Source: Calvatia gigantea
Taxonomy: Eukaryota; Basidiomycota; Agaricomycetes; Agaricales; Lycoperdaceae
NCBI GenBank assembly: GCA_025093985.1
Contig: JACAAK010000005.1
Location: 1,798,001 to 1,862,000, forward strand
Length of the DNA: 64,000 nt
Direction: 5' to 3'
Shown here: piece after piece, positions 1-11,899 of the stretch
How positions within the stretch are numbered: the first letter of the stretch is position 1
How the letters are laid out: every line of letters begins with the position of its first letter
Made by a program: the position numbers and the translations under genes
Notes under the pieces: model-generated
What the model saw: only the letters and a program-made list of their open reading frames with translations
The model's database searches: none
What the model was told of the DNA's origin: nothing

Positions 1-330
1 TGTGTCTTTCTCTACTCTTCCCACGAGGACGCCACTAATACCCTCTGTTTGCGACAGCGACATTGTATGAACTGCGTTCGGCTGCTGGTCTGGAGAAGAA
101 AAAGGATCTTCTCGTAGAGGTCGCCCAATGGAGTGGAGATGGTTTGAAGACCGGCTGCTTGAAGATGCCCACCAACTGATCACAATTTTTGACTTTTCGT
201 CTGTACAAAATATATTGGTGATATACTCCTACCCAAACATCCGAGTGAAAAATACATGAACGACGACAACACACTAAATGTGAACAAGAATATATCAAAA
301 AAATGCTTGCGAAAACAAATGCTTCAGATT
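1..330. other. 3' flank of the Clr2 gene
   Basis: This is the sequence downstream of the Clr2 stop codon and it runs off the window edge. Short reading frames here have no recognisable domain or convincing splice structure. I see no RNA gene or repeat. Confidence 0.4.
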
Positions 331-3063
331 TCAATGCATCGTGACATCCTCATCCTCCCGAGTCATGGGGAATCCACCAACATCCTGGATCATAGAGAAC
401 CCACCAAATTTCTCGCCTTCGCTGAGATTTTCCTTATCTTGTAACATGTCCACATCTTTATCCTCGTCTTCCTCACTGTGTACCTCTCCAAGTGCCTTTT
501 GGATCTCATAACTTTTGTGCCTTTCCAGCTGACCATATGCCTCCCGATCCGCTTTATCCAGCATCTTGATTCGACTTGGTACGAATTTTTCGGGATCAAC
601 ACTACAGTGGAATCCACCATTCAAACCATCCAAGGCCCATATATGTCCGTATCTCAAGATTCCGCCATCATCCAGAGGGACTTTTGCTGCGCGATGGAGT
701 TCACGAGCGAGAAGTGGATGCATAAGGAGCCCAGGGTAATATCGCCCAGCGAGGAGCGAGAGGGAGATGACAACTTCGTGACCTGGTGTCAAAACAGGTC
801 GGAAACGGTAGCCGATGGGGGGTTGTGGTGGGAGGTAGTATGACGGCGCAGGTGTTGGCGTTGTTGAATGATTGGGAGGTATCAGCACCGAGGAATTCAC
901 GGGGGCTTGCGTTGATGGCTGAGTTTGCGCGGGCCCGGACGGTGTTGAATCTGGTGCAGATGTTAATGTCGTGATCGGTTGTGCGATAGGTAGTCGAGCG
1001 GCCGGTGCTGAAGACGCCCGAGCGGACGAGGGTTTCGCCGTTCTTGATGTTTCCGTGCGGGCTTGCACCTCGAGACGGTGTTGCTTCACATTCTCGTCCT
1101 CGTCCTCGTCCCAATCCTCATCTACCAACTCAAACAGCGGTCCACTAGCTCGACATTCCTTCCTCTTCCTCCCGTCCTTGGAGACAGTTTCTACCACGAA
1201 CAAAGCATCGATCCGCATGAACACACCCCTGGATCCTGCACCAATTTCTGAGGGGTCACGACCAGTTACCCTATAAGCCTCCATAGCCTTCTTACTGGGA
1301 CAACCAGGCGGAGATATGTTCTGTGCACCATGTGGTGCAAGGCACCGTCTTGGGATCTTCAGTCTCACAAAATCATCAGCCCATATCCGTTCTGGCCCCC
1401 ACCACAACCCCTGGAACCGAGTCTGTGTCCGAACAAGATCAGCGGGAGGGCCAAAGACTTCGTCTGCGAGTTTGTCGAGATCAGACTGAGGCATTCCAGG
1501 ATGGGGACTAGAGAGATCCCGAAACGGATGACGCGAGTTACTGGAAATAGTCGTCAATTCCGTAGTCGCGGAGTTCACCCGGCCAGCAGCTGTAATAACA
1601 GCATGAAGTGAATTATCGTTTTGGTTTTGGGATGCTGAAGGAGGAGGGGGCGGGGGCGGGAGGGAATATGAAATTTGCCATTCATCCGTCACGGAGAAAA
1701 ACTCTGACAGATTGGAGGCAATTTGGACGGCTATAGCGTATGGGGCGCCTGCTTCAACGAAAGAAGGCGGCGTATCTCCTGGGCATGGATTGAAATGCGA
1801 GACATCGTCACGATCGAAATTAAGGAGTTGGGGAGGGATGGCTTGTAGTGCTGCAATGAGCGCGTCAGAAGAAACATATGCTTGGTAGGGTATGACTTGG
1901 CTATCGGACACGTGGGTAGACTTATTTACGGCGAAGAGTTCAACGTGGTAGACCGTAGATTGTTCAACTCGAAAAGGGGGTATATCTTCTTTCTCGACCA
2001 CGGGACCGCGACCTTCCTCTTGAGCGTTACCTTTGGCATGGCTCGAGGAGGTGCCAGGTGTTGGTTCCGTTGGCGGTTTATCCGAACTACTGGATTTGAC
2101 TTCTGCATCTCGTGGGATGGCAACTGCTTTGAGTTTATACTCCTGCACGAGGCCTGGCCAAAACAGAATTGAGCTCTCCTCTCCAGTCGGTCCTGCTATT
2201 GGCGGCCGCAGTTCACACCAGACAACTTCCCCATCTCTATACCAGCGCTTCAGCTTCATGCTGTTTCGTGAGAAAACGGCCCGCAGGTCAGAGTTGCGCT
2301 CCGCCAGTGCAGGACTGTCCAGAACATGGGCAGATGGTTTCAAAGATTTAGTTGACTGGAGGACCTGCTGTATTGCAGCATACGGACGACTGACTCGGGT
2401 TTTCTCCTTTGCAAGTCCGCGTCGTAGTCGAGGAGTAGGCGAAGCAGACGGCGTCCCAAGGATATCTCCCATACTCGCAGTGATTCCTCTCTGTGGCTGC
2501 TTCGTACAGTATTTGCATTCGCAGTTCGCGTAGTTCATCGTGGGATCGGTGAAGAGCCAAATAGCATGGGGTATGAACTCGTTGATAGAGCGAAACCGGC
2601 CAGACCTCGCACAACCTAGGAAGGGAAGGTTTAATGTCGGTTGGGAGAGTCATACAACACTCACCGAAGAGATACAGATCGTGTCGAGGGTTGGCTGCGG
2701 GGCCCTTATTGTGATCAAACAATTGGTAGCCTTGTGGCCAATTTCGTAGAACATAGCTGTTCGCTGGATCGTGATGGAACTGAAGATTGGTCCACTTCAG
2801 TAAGAACCCTGACCTGTGCACTCACCATCTCCTTGCATCTCCAATTTGGTTGCGATAGCTTTACCCACTGACGCTCTCCATTTCCTGGCTTGTGCGCTTG
2901 CATCAATATCCACGGGCTCCATGAAGTTTACTTGACCATCGCCGTCAACAATCCGAGTCGTGTTTGTCGGCCATTTAGTATCATCTCCGTCAGAGCGAGG
3001 AAAGTCAAGGAAGACCGGTTCAGGTCCAAAGGTCACACTAGGCTGTCCTAGCCGCCTGGACAT
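331..3063 (-). CDS. clr2: Clr2-type transcription-silencing protein
   Basis: Homologue of fission-yeast Clr2, a subunit of the SHREC deacetylase/remodeller complex that silences heterochromatin in the nucleus. My model has exons 3063-2826, 2763-2665 and 2615-331, giving 873 residues in frame. The N-terminal Clr2 signature is split by both introns: VLRNWPQGYQLFDH, then HDLYLFG joined across intron 2 to RFRSINEFIPHAIWL, followed by the cysteine cluster NCECKYC and the phrase ITASMG. The middle is rich in Pro and Ser and looks disordered. The C-terminal third has the second conserved block (PGHEVVISLSLLAGRYYPGL region) and ends in an acidic tail (HSEEDEDKDVDM). Intron 1 is the less certain; its acceptor was chosen because it restores frame into the conserved block. 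The family call rests on motif recall, not on a search. Confidence 0.82.
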
Positions 3064-4557
3064 GAAGTATAAGTGTTATGAGTGTTAGTTGGGAAAGCCT
3101 GGTGTAAGGAATCATAATTGTCCTGAAAGTGCCACTGTATTTAGGGCGTGACCGAATACACGTGATATCCTAGAAACGCTGGTTCTTTTCCTATTTTTTT
3201 GTTTTCTTACTCTTATTATTTGTCCGCCGCCACACCTCTCAATTCAATACACCTATGTATTAGCCAAAATTCTACACAGCTGTGAGTATTATTGTTTGCC
3301 GTGATTTATCTACGTGTTGCATTTATTACCCATATGCTAAACGTTAAACTACACGGCAAGAAGGAGACTGCTCTTGCAGAATGTCCTCAGACTCTTCTTT
3401 CTGGTGGACAATTTGATAGGAGCAGACAAATATTAACGCGTGGAGCACCCTGTACTCAGTTATGCTAATGATTAGGTTAAATCACCTTGGAAATCATAGT
3501 TAGAAATTCATGGCCAGATGGTTGTCCTGCTCTCGCGATCATACCGCCTTCCCGGCTCTCCACATATTGCCAGTTGAAACAAACCCAACGCTGCTGTTGT
3601 GGTACCCCCTAAGAAAGCATTCCTTGTGGAGGTCAGGGCGACCTTTGCAGCACGCATAAGGAGCCTCACTCCATTATTTGGGAGTTCTGTGCCAAATCAC
3701 TGGTGAATGCTGGATGTTGGTCCCGGAAAGCTTGTGAGATCTGCGTCAATCCGATGGCTTCGACGGTGGGTGGTAACCTATTGGCAAGGCTCCTGGCCAG
3801 CTACATTCTAGGCGCGAAAAAACGGAAATCGGAGCTTGCTTGTTGCATTCGCTCATAAGACTAGTCACCTAGAACCTAGGCTCCTTTATTTGAAATTTGA
3901 ACCCCGAGGTTCCGGTCTCCTAGATAAGATTTTGGTGGGCGGTTGGCGTCGTCACGGCCACTGAATGGTAATTTGCTTGGATAGGAGAAAGATCAGCAAA
4001 TATATGTGCTATGGAACTGATGGCTTTGCGACTGGAGATGGAGGTACGAAAAGATAAACCCTGAGAGGACTTCGCAAGTTTGCGGGTACATGAGCGAAGT
4101 TGAGTTAGGGGGCAACGACTGACTTGTTACTGGCTTTCCAGATTCGAATTTGAAATTTGAAATTCGGTCTCTTGATTGAATCGTTTTAACTTGGCATAAG
4201 AAGACCCGTTTTAAGAAGCCTCGGGTTGGTTGTTCTTCGCGGAGCAGGAAATGGGAACTGAGATTCAGAAATTTTTGTAGCATTGGTTTATAGGCTTCTA
4301 TAGAAGTAGGGGGGTTTATGAACTCTTCGAGGAATCCTCTGCTCTGGGCTACCCAGGGGATATACCATTAAGTGAACATATTAAGCGGTGAACTCCCGTT
4401 GCATGACGTCAAAGGAGCGACACAGCCGGTCACGTTGACTGGAAAACCACTTTTCTTCCACAGTCGTTCAACGCAACCATACACCACACCCGATTGATCA
4501 CGGGCTGTGTATCACTCGAAACAGTGGTGGTCCCTGATAAACGCTCACCGACCGACA
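3064..4557. other. intergenic, about 1.5 kb, no gene seen
   Basis: This lies between the divergently transcribed Clr2 and sterol acyltransferase genes. No frame shows a domain. It holds a 14-bp direct repeat (3888-3901 and 4148-4161) and a palindromic TGACGTCA at 4404-4411, about 150 bp upstream of the acyltransferase start. The latter fits a CRE/ATF-type site, but its use is not shown by the sequence. Confidence 0.4.
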
Positions 4558-6901
4558 ATGGCTACTGTCCTCTCCTCAACGCCGCCGAAGGACTTCTTGG
4601 TGAAACGGACAGACGAGCTCAAAACAACAGAGGGAACGCTTTCCTTCTCCAAACCGTACCGGTCAAAAGGCTCGCGTAGGATGCGTGCCCTCGTTACTTT
4701 CACCCCGCGCAAATCTGTTTTTGATATTAACAACGAAGCTTCGGGAGTGAACGAGTTCAGAGTGCGTGGTTACGTTGCCGAGGAGCCCCTCTTTCATTAA
4801 TATTCGGCCTTATTAGGGCTTTTACTCCCTCTTTTGGGTGTCGATCTTTCTATGGACCGTACGAACATACATCGCCAGTATTGAAACGAACGGTGCCCCT
4901 TTGAACCTCCATTTCGCGACGATGTTCTCTCAGGATGCCATCACGCTCGCTATAAGCGATCTTGTCCTTGTGTTAAGCACTGGGCTGTGCGTTCCTTTTG
5001 CGATAGCTATGAGTAGAGGGTGGATAAGGTACTATTGGACTGGCCTGGTGCTGCAGCACCTATTGCAAACTACTATCCTTTTCACTGCTATCAAATGGAC
5101 ATTCAATCGGTTGGTTGGCAGGCAGTGTATGCTCTACCACTCGTCTTACTTTGTCATAGAAAATGGCCTTGGGTCCAATCTGGTTTCTTAACCTTGCATT
5201 CCCTTGTGAGTTATATTGGGGACCTGGCGATCGCGGTGCTGACAAGACTCCGCAGGTTATGATCATGAAGATGCATTCATATCTAACGGTGAACGGACAC
5301 CTGCAGTGTGTATCTCAACAGTCCCACCGACTCCTTGAGCAGCTCCAGAAGGTGACGTTAAGGGTTGGTGGTTGGGACCAGGCATTGAAGGACGCAACCC
5401 CCCCAGAACCAGCGGCAACATCGGATGGAAGTACGACTTCTTCTCGGAGTGGAACGCCGGACGTACCTGAAGGCTCGTCTTCGTCCTACGTCGAACTGTC
5501 TGCCGCCAATCTTCTGAGGAAGCGTCTTGCTGTAATTGCCTCGAAGGGGGATAATGACCACAGTATACAATTTATCGAGAAGGCTACGCCTGGTAATTCG
5601 ACTTACACAACCACTATATCTGACATTTCCGATGCCTCTGGTGTCAAGAAAAACCATCAACCCTCCCAACATCCTCTGATCTTTCACCCAGACCCTGAGA
5701 TATCAGCGCTCGCGAAAGAGTACTCTGACCTACAGACAGAGTTGGTCAGTTCAGGGCCCGAGGGTGTCGTTTGGCCAAACAACATTACGTGGAAGAGCTT
5801 CGCAGTGTACCAGCTCATCCCAACTTTGGTCTATGAGCTCGAATACCCGAGAACAAACCAGTGCGCTTTCGTCTACTTAAATGATGTAATCTTCTAATAG
5901 GGGCCAGGATCCGGCCATTGTATATCTTTGAAAAAACGGTTAGCACTCATTTAACTTTCCTCGGGTTAGATATTCATTTGATACGCTTCTGTAGGTGGCC
6001 ACATTTGGCACTTTTGCTTTGCTCTACACCGTGACGGAATCATTCATTTTACCCCTTACGCCAACTTCAGAGCAATCCTTCTTCAGATCCCTGCTTGATC
6101 TAGCACTCCCTTTTATGGTCGCCTATCTACTTCTATTCTATATCATTTTTGGTCAGTTTCTTCCTGTGTTCAATAATGGACAAATTGCTCACGCTCTCTC
6201 CTTAGAATGTATTTGCAATGGCTTTGCTGAACTTTCATAGTAAGTGAAGGGGGAAGGGGAAAGCTTGGCATTGCCAGTCGGTTGACTATTTTTCTAGTTT
6301 CGACGATAGACAATTTTACGAGGACTGGGTGTGTTTCTTCCCTCCCTTTTGAAACTTATGACGTGGGCTGAACATCATTTCAGTAGGTTCAGAAAGTATC
6401 TACACGATTGCGGGATCTTAATGAATTTCCAGGTGGAACTCAATTTCATGGGATGAGTTCTCGAGGAAGTGGAACAAGCCAGTCCACACCTTCCTCCTGC
6501 GCCATGTTTACGCGCCCCTGATCTACAATTGTGGATTCTCCAAAACAGTAGCTCTGCTCTTCACGTTTTTCTTGAGTGCTTCTGCGCATGAGCTTGTCAT
6601 GGTTGTAGTAACTCAGAAGATCAGGTAAGTAGGCAGGTTCGCCCTTCTCTCCCATCTCTGATCATGGTTTCTGTTCTCTTCGACTAGACTTTATCTCTTC
6701 GCACTTCAGGTCTGTCGTCACCTATATACAGTTCCTCTTTAAAGTTTGACCTAGGACCATTCATAGGTAGTACAGGTTCCACTGATCCTGCTTAGTCGCC
6801 ATCCAGCCTTCAAGCGCAACAAGCTAATGGGCAACGTCGTGTTTTGGCTTGGGCTTTATGCCGGTTTCCCGCTTCTTTGCGTTGCGTACGTGGCTTACTA
6901 A
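4558..6901 (+). CDS. ARE2: sterol O-acyltransferase (ACAT/ARE family, MBOAT)
   Basis: An ER-membrane enzyme that esterifies sterols with fatty acyl-CoA for storage in lipid droplets. Exons by eye are 4558-4761, 4817-5109, 5160-5205, 5256-5860, 5908-5938, 5995-6151, 6206-6239, 6298-6330, 6433-6624, 6688-6709 and 6767-6901, giving 583 residues. Visible hallmarks are the NEFRGFYSLFW entry, multiple hydrophobic helices, MKMHSYLTVNG, the TNQIRPLYIFEKT block, CNGFAELSYFDDRQFYEDW (the FYxDWWN signature), ISWDEFSRKWNKPVHTFLLRH, and the catalytic-histidine segment LSASAHELVM. The exon 8/9 junction gives DWVWN where the family has DWWN; either the second GT of gtgtgt is used, or the read carries one extra G. 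The spacer between helices (about residues 190-330) is long and Ser-rich, as is usual in fungal members. Confidence 0.9.
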
Positions 6902-7268
6902 CCGCTTGTCGCTCTCGCCCCTTTGCTTTCAGTCTTCCTGCTTTCGCCTATATGTTATTTCTAGTTATGGATTCCGGCTTCCTTTGAAGCCAGATTTGGC
7001 TTTCGATATACCTAATAGTAGTTACCCAGTTAATGTGATGTGATACATCGGTATTCAACGCCCGCGACGCCACTGCGCTATTAGCTGCGCAGGGCGAGAA
7101 AATAGGGAGTTTCGAGTTTGATTCTTATCTACGGAAGACCATTTCAAGGGTATCTCCCCCTAATACAGTACTATGATGACCACTAGATATGCTGTGCACC
7201 CGTATGCCACTCTTCCACTCTGGCCTTCCACGTAAGCTTGAACAAACTCCATCTTACTTCCTTAGGTG
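6902..7268. other. convergent 3' intergenic region
   Basis: This separates the convergent 3' ends of the sterol acyltransferase and the F-box gene. No coding frame, repeat or RNA gene was recognised. Confidence 0.4.
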
Positions 7269-9197
7269 TTAAGCATAAGACCTCACTTTCGAGAACCAGA
7301 ACGGCCGCTCATGTTTGAGGGCCACAGGTGTGAGGTCCCCAGTCTCAAGATTAAGCGTGTCATAAGACTGTATATCAAGTCTGTTCCACCGTCCAAGCGG
7401 CTTAGATCGTAAGTCGAGAGACATGATAAAGGCGTAGCGACTGGGTTGTTGCGGGTCTGCCGCATGCAGAAGCGAGTGATTATGTATGTGGTGATGGTGA
7501 TGCTTGTGGTGGTGCATCTGAGTGTCAGTGGGACCACTGGTATCGAGTGAGGCGGGTTCGGTGAGCCCTGGGATTGGGTACCGGCCGCTTGCGTCGAAAA
7601 GGTTTGAAAGGATTATAGTCGTTCCTGAAAGTGACCAGGTGCCGATATATAATCCCTGTTATGGAATGGTGAGTATTTGTTAAATGCTTGTGGTCGGCGT
7701 TGCGGTTTGGCGGGGAAGGGACAGGAGGGGGGAACGAACCTTCATTCTGAGGGACGGTTTGAGCATGTTAATTATGGTTTGTGGTGGGTGTTCTTCGTTT
7801 ACAAGCAAAGAAAGAACCTGTCCGTTAGTATAGAACCGGCTACAGGGAAGGCTTGGTTTTTTATACACCGGATTTGAGTGAGAGGAGCGCACAGATAACG
7901 GTGGTATGTGATCAGGTGGCTGATCTGTAAAATATGGACCCGTACTATGAATAGTGAGTGGAGGTATGTGAAAGGAACATACGTTGACCCAGTGATTCTC
8001 ACTTATGCCCGGCCGTCTAAAAGTAAGGTTAGAATATGTCCGACCAAGGGATGAAAAAGATGGTTACATGTAGTGGCATATCGCGATGTACACTCCATCC
8101 ATCCGTACACGAGGTTGTTCAATGAAGACCCGCCGATAATCAAACATATAGCGGGATATAATTTCAGACAATGTTTCTATGTCGGGTATTTGGGGTTCCT
8201 TGTAGGTCGAAATAACTAGACTCCTGTTGAATGATTCATTGTGAGTTGTAGATAACATTCCCACCACCGAGTGCTAACTCACCGCCAGATGGACGACTCG
8301 AGGGTCAAAACCCGAGCTTTTCTGCAGACCTGCGCAAATCGTTCAATGGTAGTGGGATTCATCATGTGAATAATTTCCAAGAGAATTTCTTCAGGAAGAA
8401 TATTAATAGTGACGGGCTGTATTTCATCCTCGGGTTTGAAAGTAAGTGTCGGTTCCTCTTCCAAGAATCTTGCGACAAGTGTACCAAGGGTGCCAGTAAT
8501 GACTGCTTGACCCGTTCCGAGTGCCTGCGGCTCGAGAGACAGTTTTTGTAAGGGTATTATCACGTCATCCGGGTCTTCGGCTCCGTGTGGTTGAGTCGGC
8601 AGTGTGTCGCTGGGCAAGGTGGAAGACGTTGGGGGTTTCTTCCCAGCCTGTTGGGTAGCAATGCTGAGGAGCATTTCCTCACGGTGGTATGCACGATCAA
8701 CATGAGAATCCTGTAGTGTGAATAAACCCCAACTGAGTTATTAAATATTGTAGAAGTATCGGGGGACCGGAATACACACCACACGAAAGGCTTGTCTATA
8801 AAGCGATAGAGCTTCATCCAAATCCCCAGCCTGTTCGTGAAGGACCGCTTGCCGGTATATCCTGAGTGCACTATCAAGAGCTTTTGTGCGTTTTGGGTTA
8901 ATGACTCTTCCGTCTGGTGCAATGGCAGGGTGAGGACCACTGAATGCGTTTGTGACACTGGTCCCCTGTTCCCTTGGTTTCAGAACAGGGAAAACAAAGG
9001 GCAATTCGGTGGACTTGGATAGCGCTTCAGGCGGACGTCGATGGACCGGGAGCCGGACCTGTTTCTGCAGCAGCAGCCTGTCCTGTTTTCGAATAGGAAT
9101 GTTTACGGCTTTCGAGCTCAGCCTTCCATTCCGCTCTGAATCTTGCGAGCTCAGAGGTATCTTCCTGCAAGGAGGGGACGGCCTTGCTGCTGGACAT
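7269..9197 (-). CDS. pof7: F-box protein of the FBXO9/Hrt3/Pof7 family
   Basis: Predicted substrate receptor of an SCF ubiquitin ligase. From the start at 9197 (MSSSKAVPSL) the N-terminus has ELARFRAEWKAELE, then a TPR-like block (ALRIYRQAVLHEQAGDLDEA). Next come an F-box (INILPEEILLEIIHMMNPTT) ending at RKARVLTLESSIWR, then FIEQPRVRMDGVYIAICHY, VSLLVNEE-type beta strands and LDLRSKPLGRWNRLD, ending FWFSKVRSYA. Exons after the first are 8710-8283, 8223-8068, 8016-7983, 7924-7893, 7839-7740 and 7655-7269, all in phase. The first block 9197-8780 reads through without a good intron but needs one base skipped near 9030 (STSA to EALSKSTELP); its length is 3n+1. A His-rich run (HHHKHHHHHIHNH) sits in the last exon. 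It shares a 202-bp promoter with the divergent DnaJ gene. Confidence 0.85.
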
Positions 9198-9399
9198 CCG
9201 TATTCCCGGAAGGGGTGTGTTGTGAAGTTGTGAAGTCAAAATCTGATTTGAAATGAAGTCCGGAAATAGAGAAACCCTAACCAGAGTGAACACAAGTCCA
9301 CGTCCCACACGCCCCCATCACCACTTCACTGCCATCGTCCCCTTTTTCCCCCTCCACCGACCTCCTTATCATCTCCTCCTCAAAAGTCCGCGGAACGTG

Positions 9400-10995
9400 A
9401 TGGAGAGCAACAAGGACGAAGCTCTGCGGTGTTTTGGCATTGCGGAGAAGTACTTCCATGCGGACAATATCGTTTCTGCTCGCAAGTTCTGCCTCAAGTC
9501 AATTTCGTTGTTTAAGACTGCCCAGGCAGAAGGTCTTCTTGTCAAGATTGACACCGCTGAATCTAATCCTTCATCCTCTTCATCTTCGTCAACTTCTTCC
9601 TCATCGGATGCCCCGAGAGCTTCGGCAACAGAGGAATATCCCTCTGCGGCCGGTATGAAGAACCGCCATAATCCAGCACCTAAAACCACCCCATCAACTT
9701 CGTCGTCTTCAACAACGACTACGACGAACGGAGACTCAAAGAAGAGGGATTATACCCCACAGCAACATGAGGTTGTTAAACGGGTGAGGGCGTGCAAGTT
9801 GACGGAGTACTACGAAATTTTGGCATTGAAGAAGGATTGTGAGGAGGCTGATGTGAAGAAGGCGTATCGTAAGGTTTGTATTGTTGGCCTCCTGTTTTAG
9901 TTTTATCTAGTTACGCTCATTTTGGTTCTCCTTAGCTGGCGCTTGCGCTGCATCCTGACAAGAATGGAGCTCCGGGTGCAGATGAGGCCTTCAAAAGTAA
10001 AACATTTGTTAATTCTTGATTTCAAACATTTCTGATCCCTTTATTTCCTTCCGCAGTGGTGTCCAAAGCATTCCAGGTTCTATCGGGTACGTAGTTTACT
10101 ATTTGGGAACCGCTCCGGACGGAAATTAATAATGCAATTATATAGATCCACAAAAACGCGCAGCGTATGATCGTAGCGGAGGGGATCCAGAAGACCGATT
10201 TGGCGGTGGGTCGCCGGCAGACTTTGGGTCCTTCTTTAATCAAGGTGGTGGTCGGACTGCCGCAACCTTTGATGGTGAAATAAGTCCAGAGGAGTTGTTC
10301 AATATGTTCTTTGGTGGTGGTGGTGGTGGTGCCTTCGCTGGACCTGGGACTGCGTTTAGCTTTGGTGCTGGAGGACCAGGTGCGTGTTTCTTTTTGATTA
10401 GGCACTCCAGACAGAAACGGGCTGACTTGGGTACAAAGGTGTTTTCACCGCGAGCTTCGGCCCCGGAGGGTTCAGTGCAAGAAGGGCTGGGGGAGCCACC
10501 GCTCAAGAAGCCTCACCTCGCTCGTTCCTCATCCAGTTACTACCCCTCATCATTCTATTTGGATTCTCATTACTATCTGCGCTCCCTAGTTTTCTCAGCA
10601 CACCACCCATTCCTGACCCGCATTTCTCATTCCAAACTACAAACCGCTACAACACACAACGACAAACTGTGGGGCTCGGAGTCCCATATTTTGTCAATCA
10701 GGCAGAGTTCCAGAAACACCCTGTGATAGGCGCCGAGTTGGCACGGGAAGGGAACAAAGCTACCTCACCATCCGGGGCGAGAGGACCTGGATTGAAGAAA
10801 TTTGAAGACAGGGTGGACCATGTTTACACACAAGACTTATATGTGCGGTGCCAGCGAGGAGTAGACCGGAAGAACAGACTGAAGGAGAACGAGATTGGGT
10901 TATTTGGTATTGGAACGGACTGGAAGAAGGTAAAGAAGATAGAGGAGGAACCGATTGAGGAGTGCGACAAGTTAAAAAGTCTTGGGATCCTCTAG
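9400..10995 (+). CDS. membrane-anchored DnaJ protein (DNAJB12/Hlj1-like)
   Basis: Hsp40 co-chaperone of the ER-tail-anchored type, which recruits Hsp70 at the cytosolic face of the ER for membrane-protein quality control. Exons are 9400-9873, 9936-9996, 10057-10086, 10146-10379 and 10439-10995, giving 451 residues in frame. The start MESNKDEALRCFGIAEKYF is the usual N-terminal helix pair. A Ser/Thr-rich linker follows, then the J domain (YYEILALKKDCEEADVKKAY, with the HPD motif in ALHPDKN, ending LSDPQKRAAYD). After that come a Gly-rich stretch (FFGGGGGGAFAG), one hydrophobic helix (FLIQLLPLIILFGFSLLSAL) and a conserved C-terminal DUF1977-type region (VGLGVPYFVN, YVRCQRGVDRKNRL). The exon 4/5 intron interrupts the Gly-rich region. 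The order of domains and length fit the family well. Confidence 0.9.
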
Positions 10996-11242
10996 GTAGT
11001 ACTTGATGTGCTCACTGTTCGTTCTAACTTATCTTCTATGCGCTTACTTGGATATTTAATTTAGCACATTGGATATATACGAGACTTTACTTAGGACCAC
11101 ACATTTAGATGAATCTAGAATTTGATGCAATTGCAGATGGCGATGACTCGGTCGCTGTGTGTGTGGTGTGGGACATGTGGTACTACATAGCAGCAGCAGG
11201 AGTATTCCCTCCCTCAACCCGTGGTTGTAAAGATGACCCGCT

Positions 11243-11558
11243 TTACGAGGTCTGGTTGGTCGCCATCTTCTCCCTCTCGATTTTGAGGTAGTAATTCTCT
11301 TGGCGCTCAACTAGATAGAACCAGCGTAAGCCACAGTGTGGGGTTGTCGAGCGTGTAAACTCCTCGTGGGGGTGACTTACCGTCCTTAAGGTGGGAGCCG
11401 TACCTGTTGGACACGGGTTGAGTATCGAAAATGACACACTGAAACACCACAAGTACTCACCAGAAGGCATAGCCAGCAGCAACGCCGAGGCCAAGGGCAC
11501 AGCTCATGTCGATGAAGAAACGTTTTCTGAGTTTGCCAGTGATAGGAGTAATAGGCAT
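11243..11558 (-). CDS. COX9: cytochrome c oxidase subunit VIIa (COX9-like)
   Basis: A small single-span subunit of mitochondrial respiratory complex IV. Three exons (11558-11461, 11403-11381, 11310-11243) give 62 residues. The N-terminus MPITPITGKLRKRFFIDM matches the yeast Cox9 pattern (x-I-x-P-I-T-G), followed by one transmembrane helix (ALGLGVAAGYAFWYG) and a charged tail (VERQENYYLKIEREK). The middle exon is only 23 nt. It would be missed by simple ORF calling because the longest frame carries under 35 of its residues. Confidence 0.85.
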
Positions 11559-11899
11559 TTTGTTGAACGGTGGGCAAGGGGAGGCTGAAGCGTGTTGAAG
11601 GGAAATGTCGGATTTCGCTTTGGCGGTGTTTCGGCGCAGGCCAAATAAGTGTAAATAAGCTATTACATCAGCGTCAAGCCAGTGAGGCTCATGGGGGGGT
11701 CCAAGGCCAGCCGACATCTCATCTGCTCTCTCAGCTCCTTCCACGACTCCTCGTCGTTATAAACGTCCTCCACTACTGTTTCCACGTCCCCAACACTAAT
11801 CACTCAACCTCCGATCTCCAACATCGCCCATCCTCCGACCACACACCCCTACCCAATCTGCCCACCGTGACGCTCAACACCCAGACACCAAAGTACATC
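11559..11899. other. divergent promoter region, COX9 / PP2A B
   Basis: These 341 bp separate the starts of COX9 (-) and the PP2A regulatory subunit (+). They are pyrimidine-rich on the + strand close to the PP2A start, typical of fungal leaders. No gene is seen. Confidence 0.4.
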
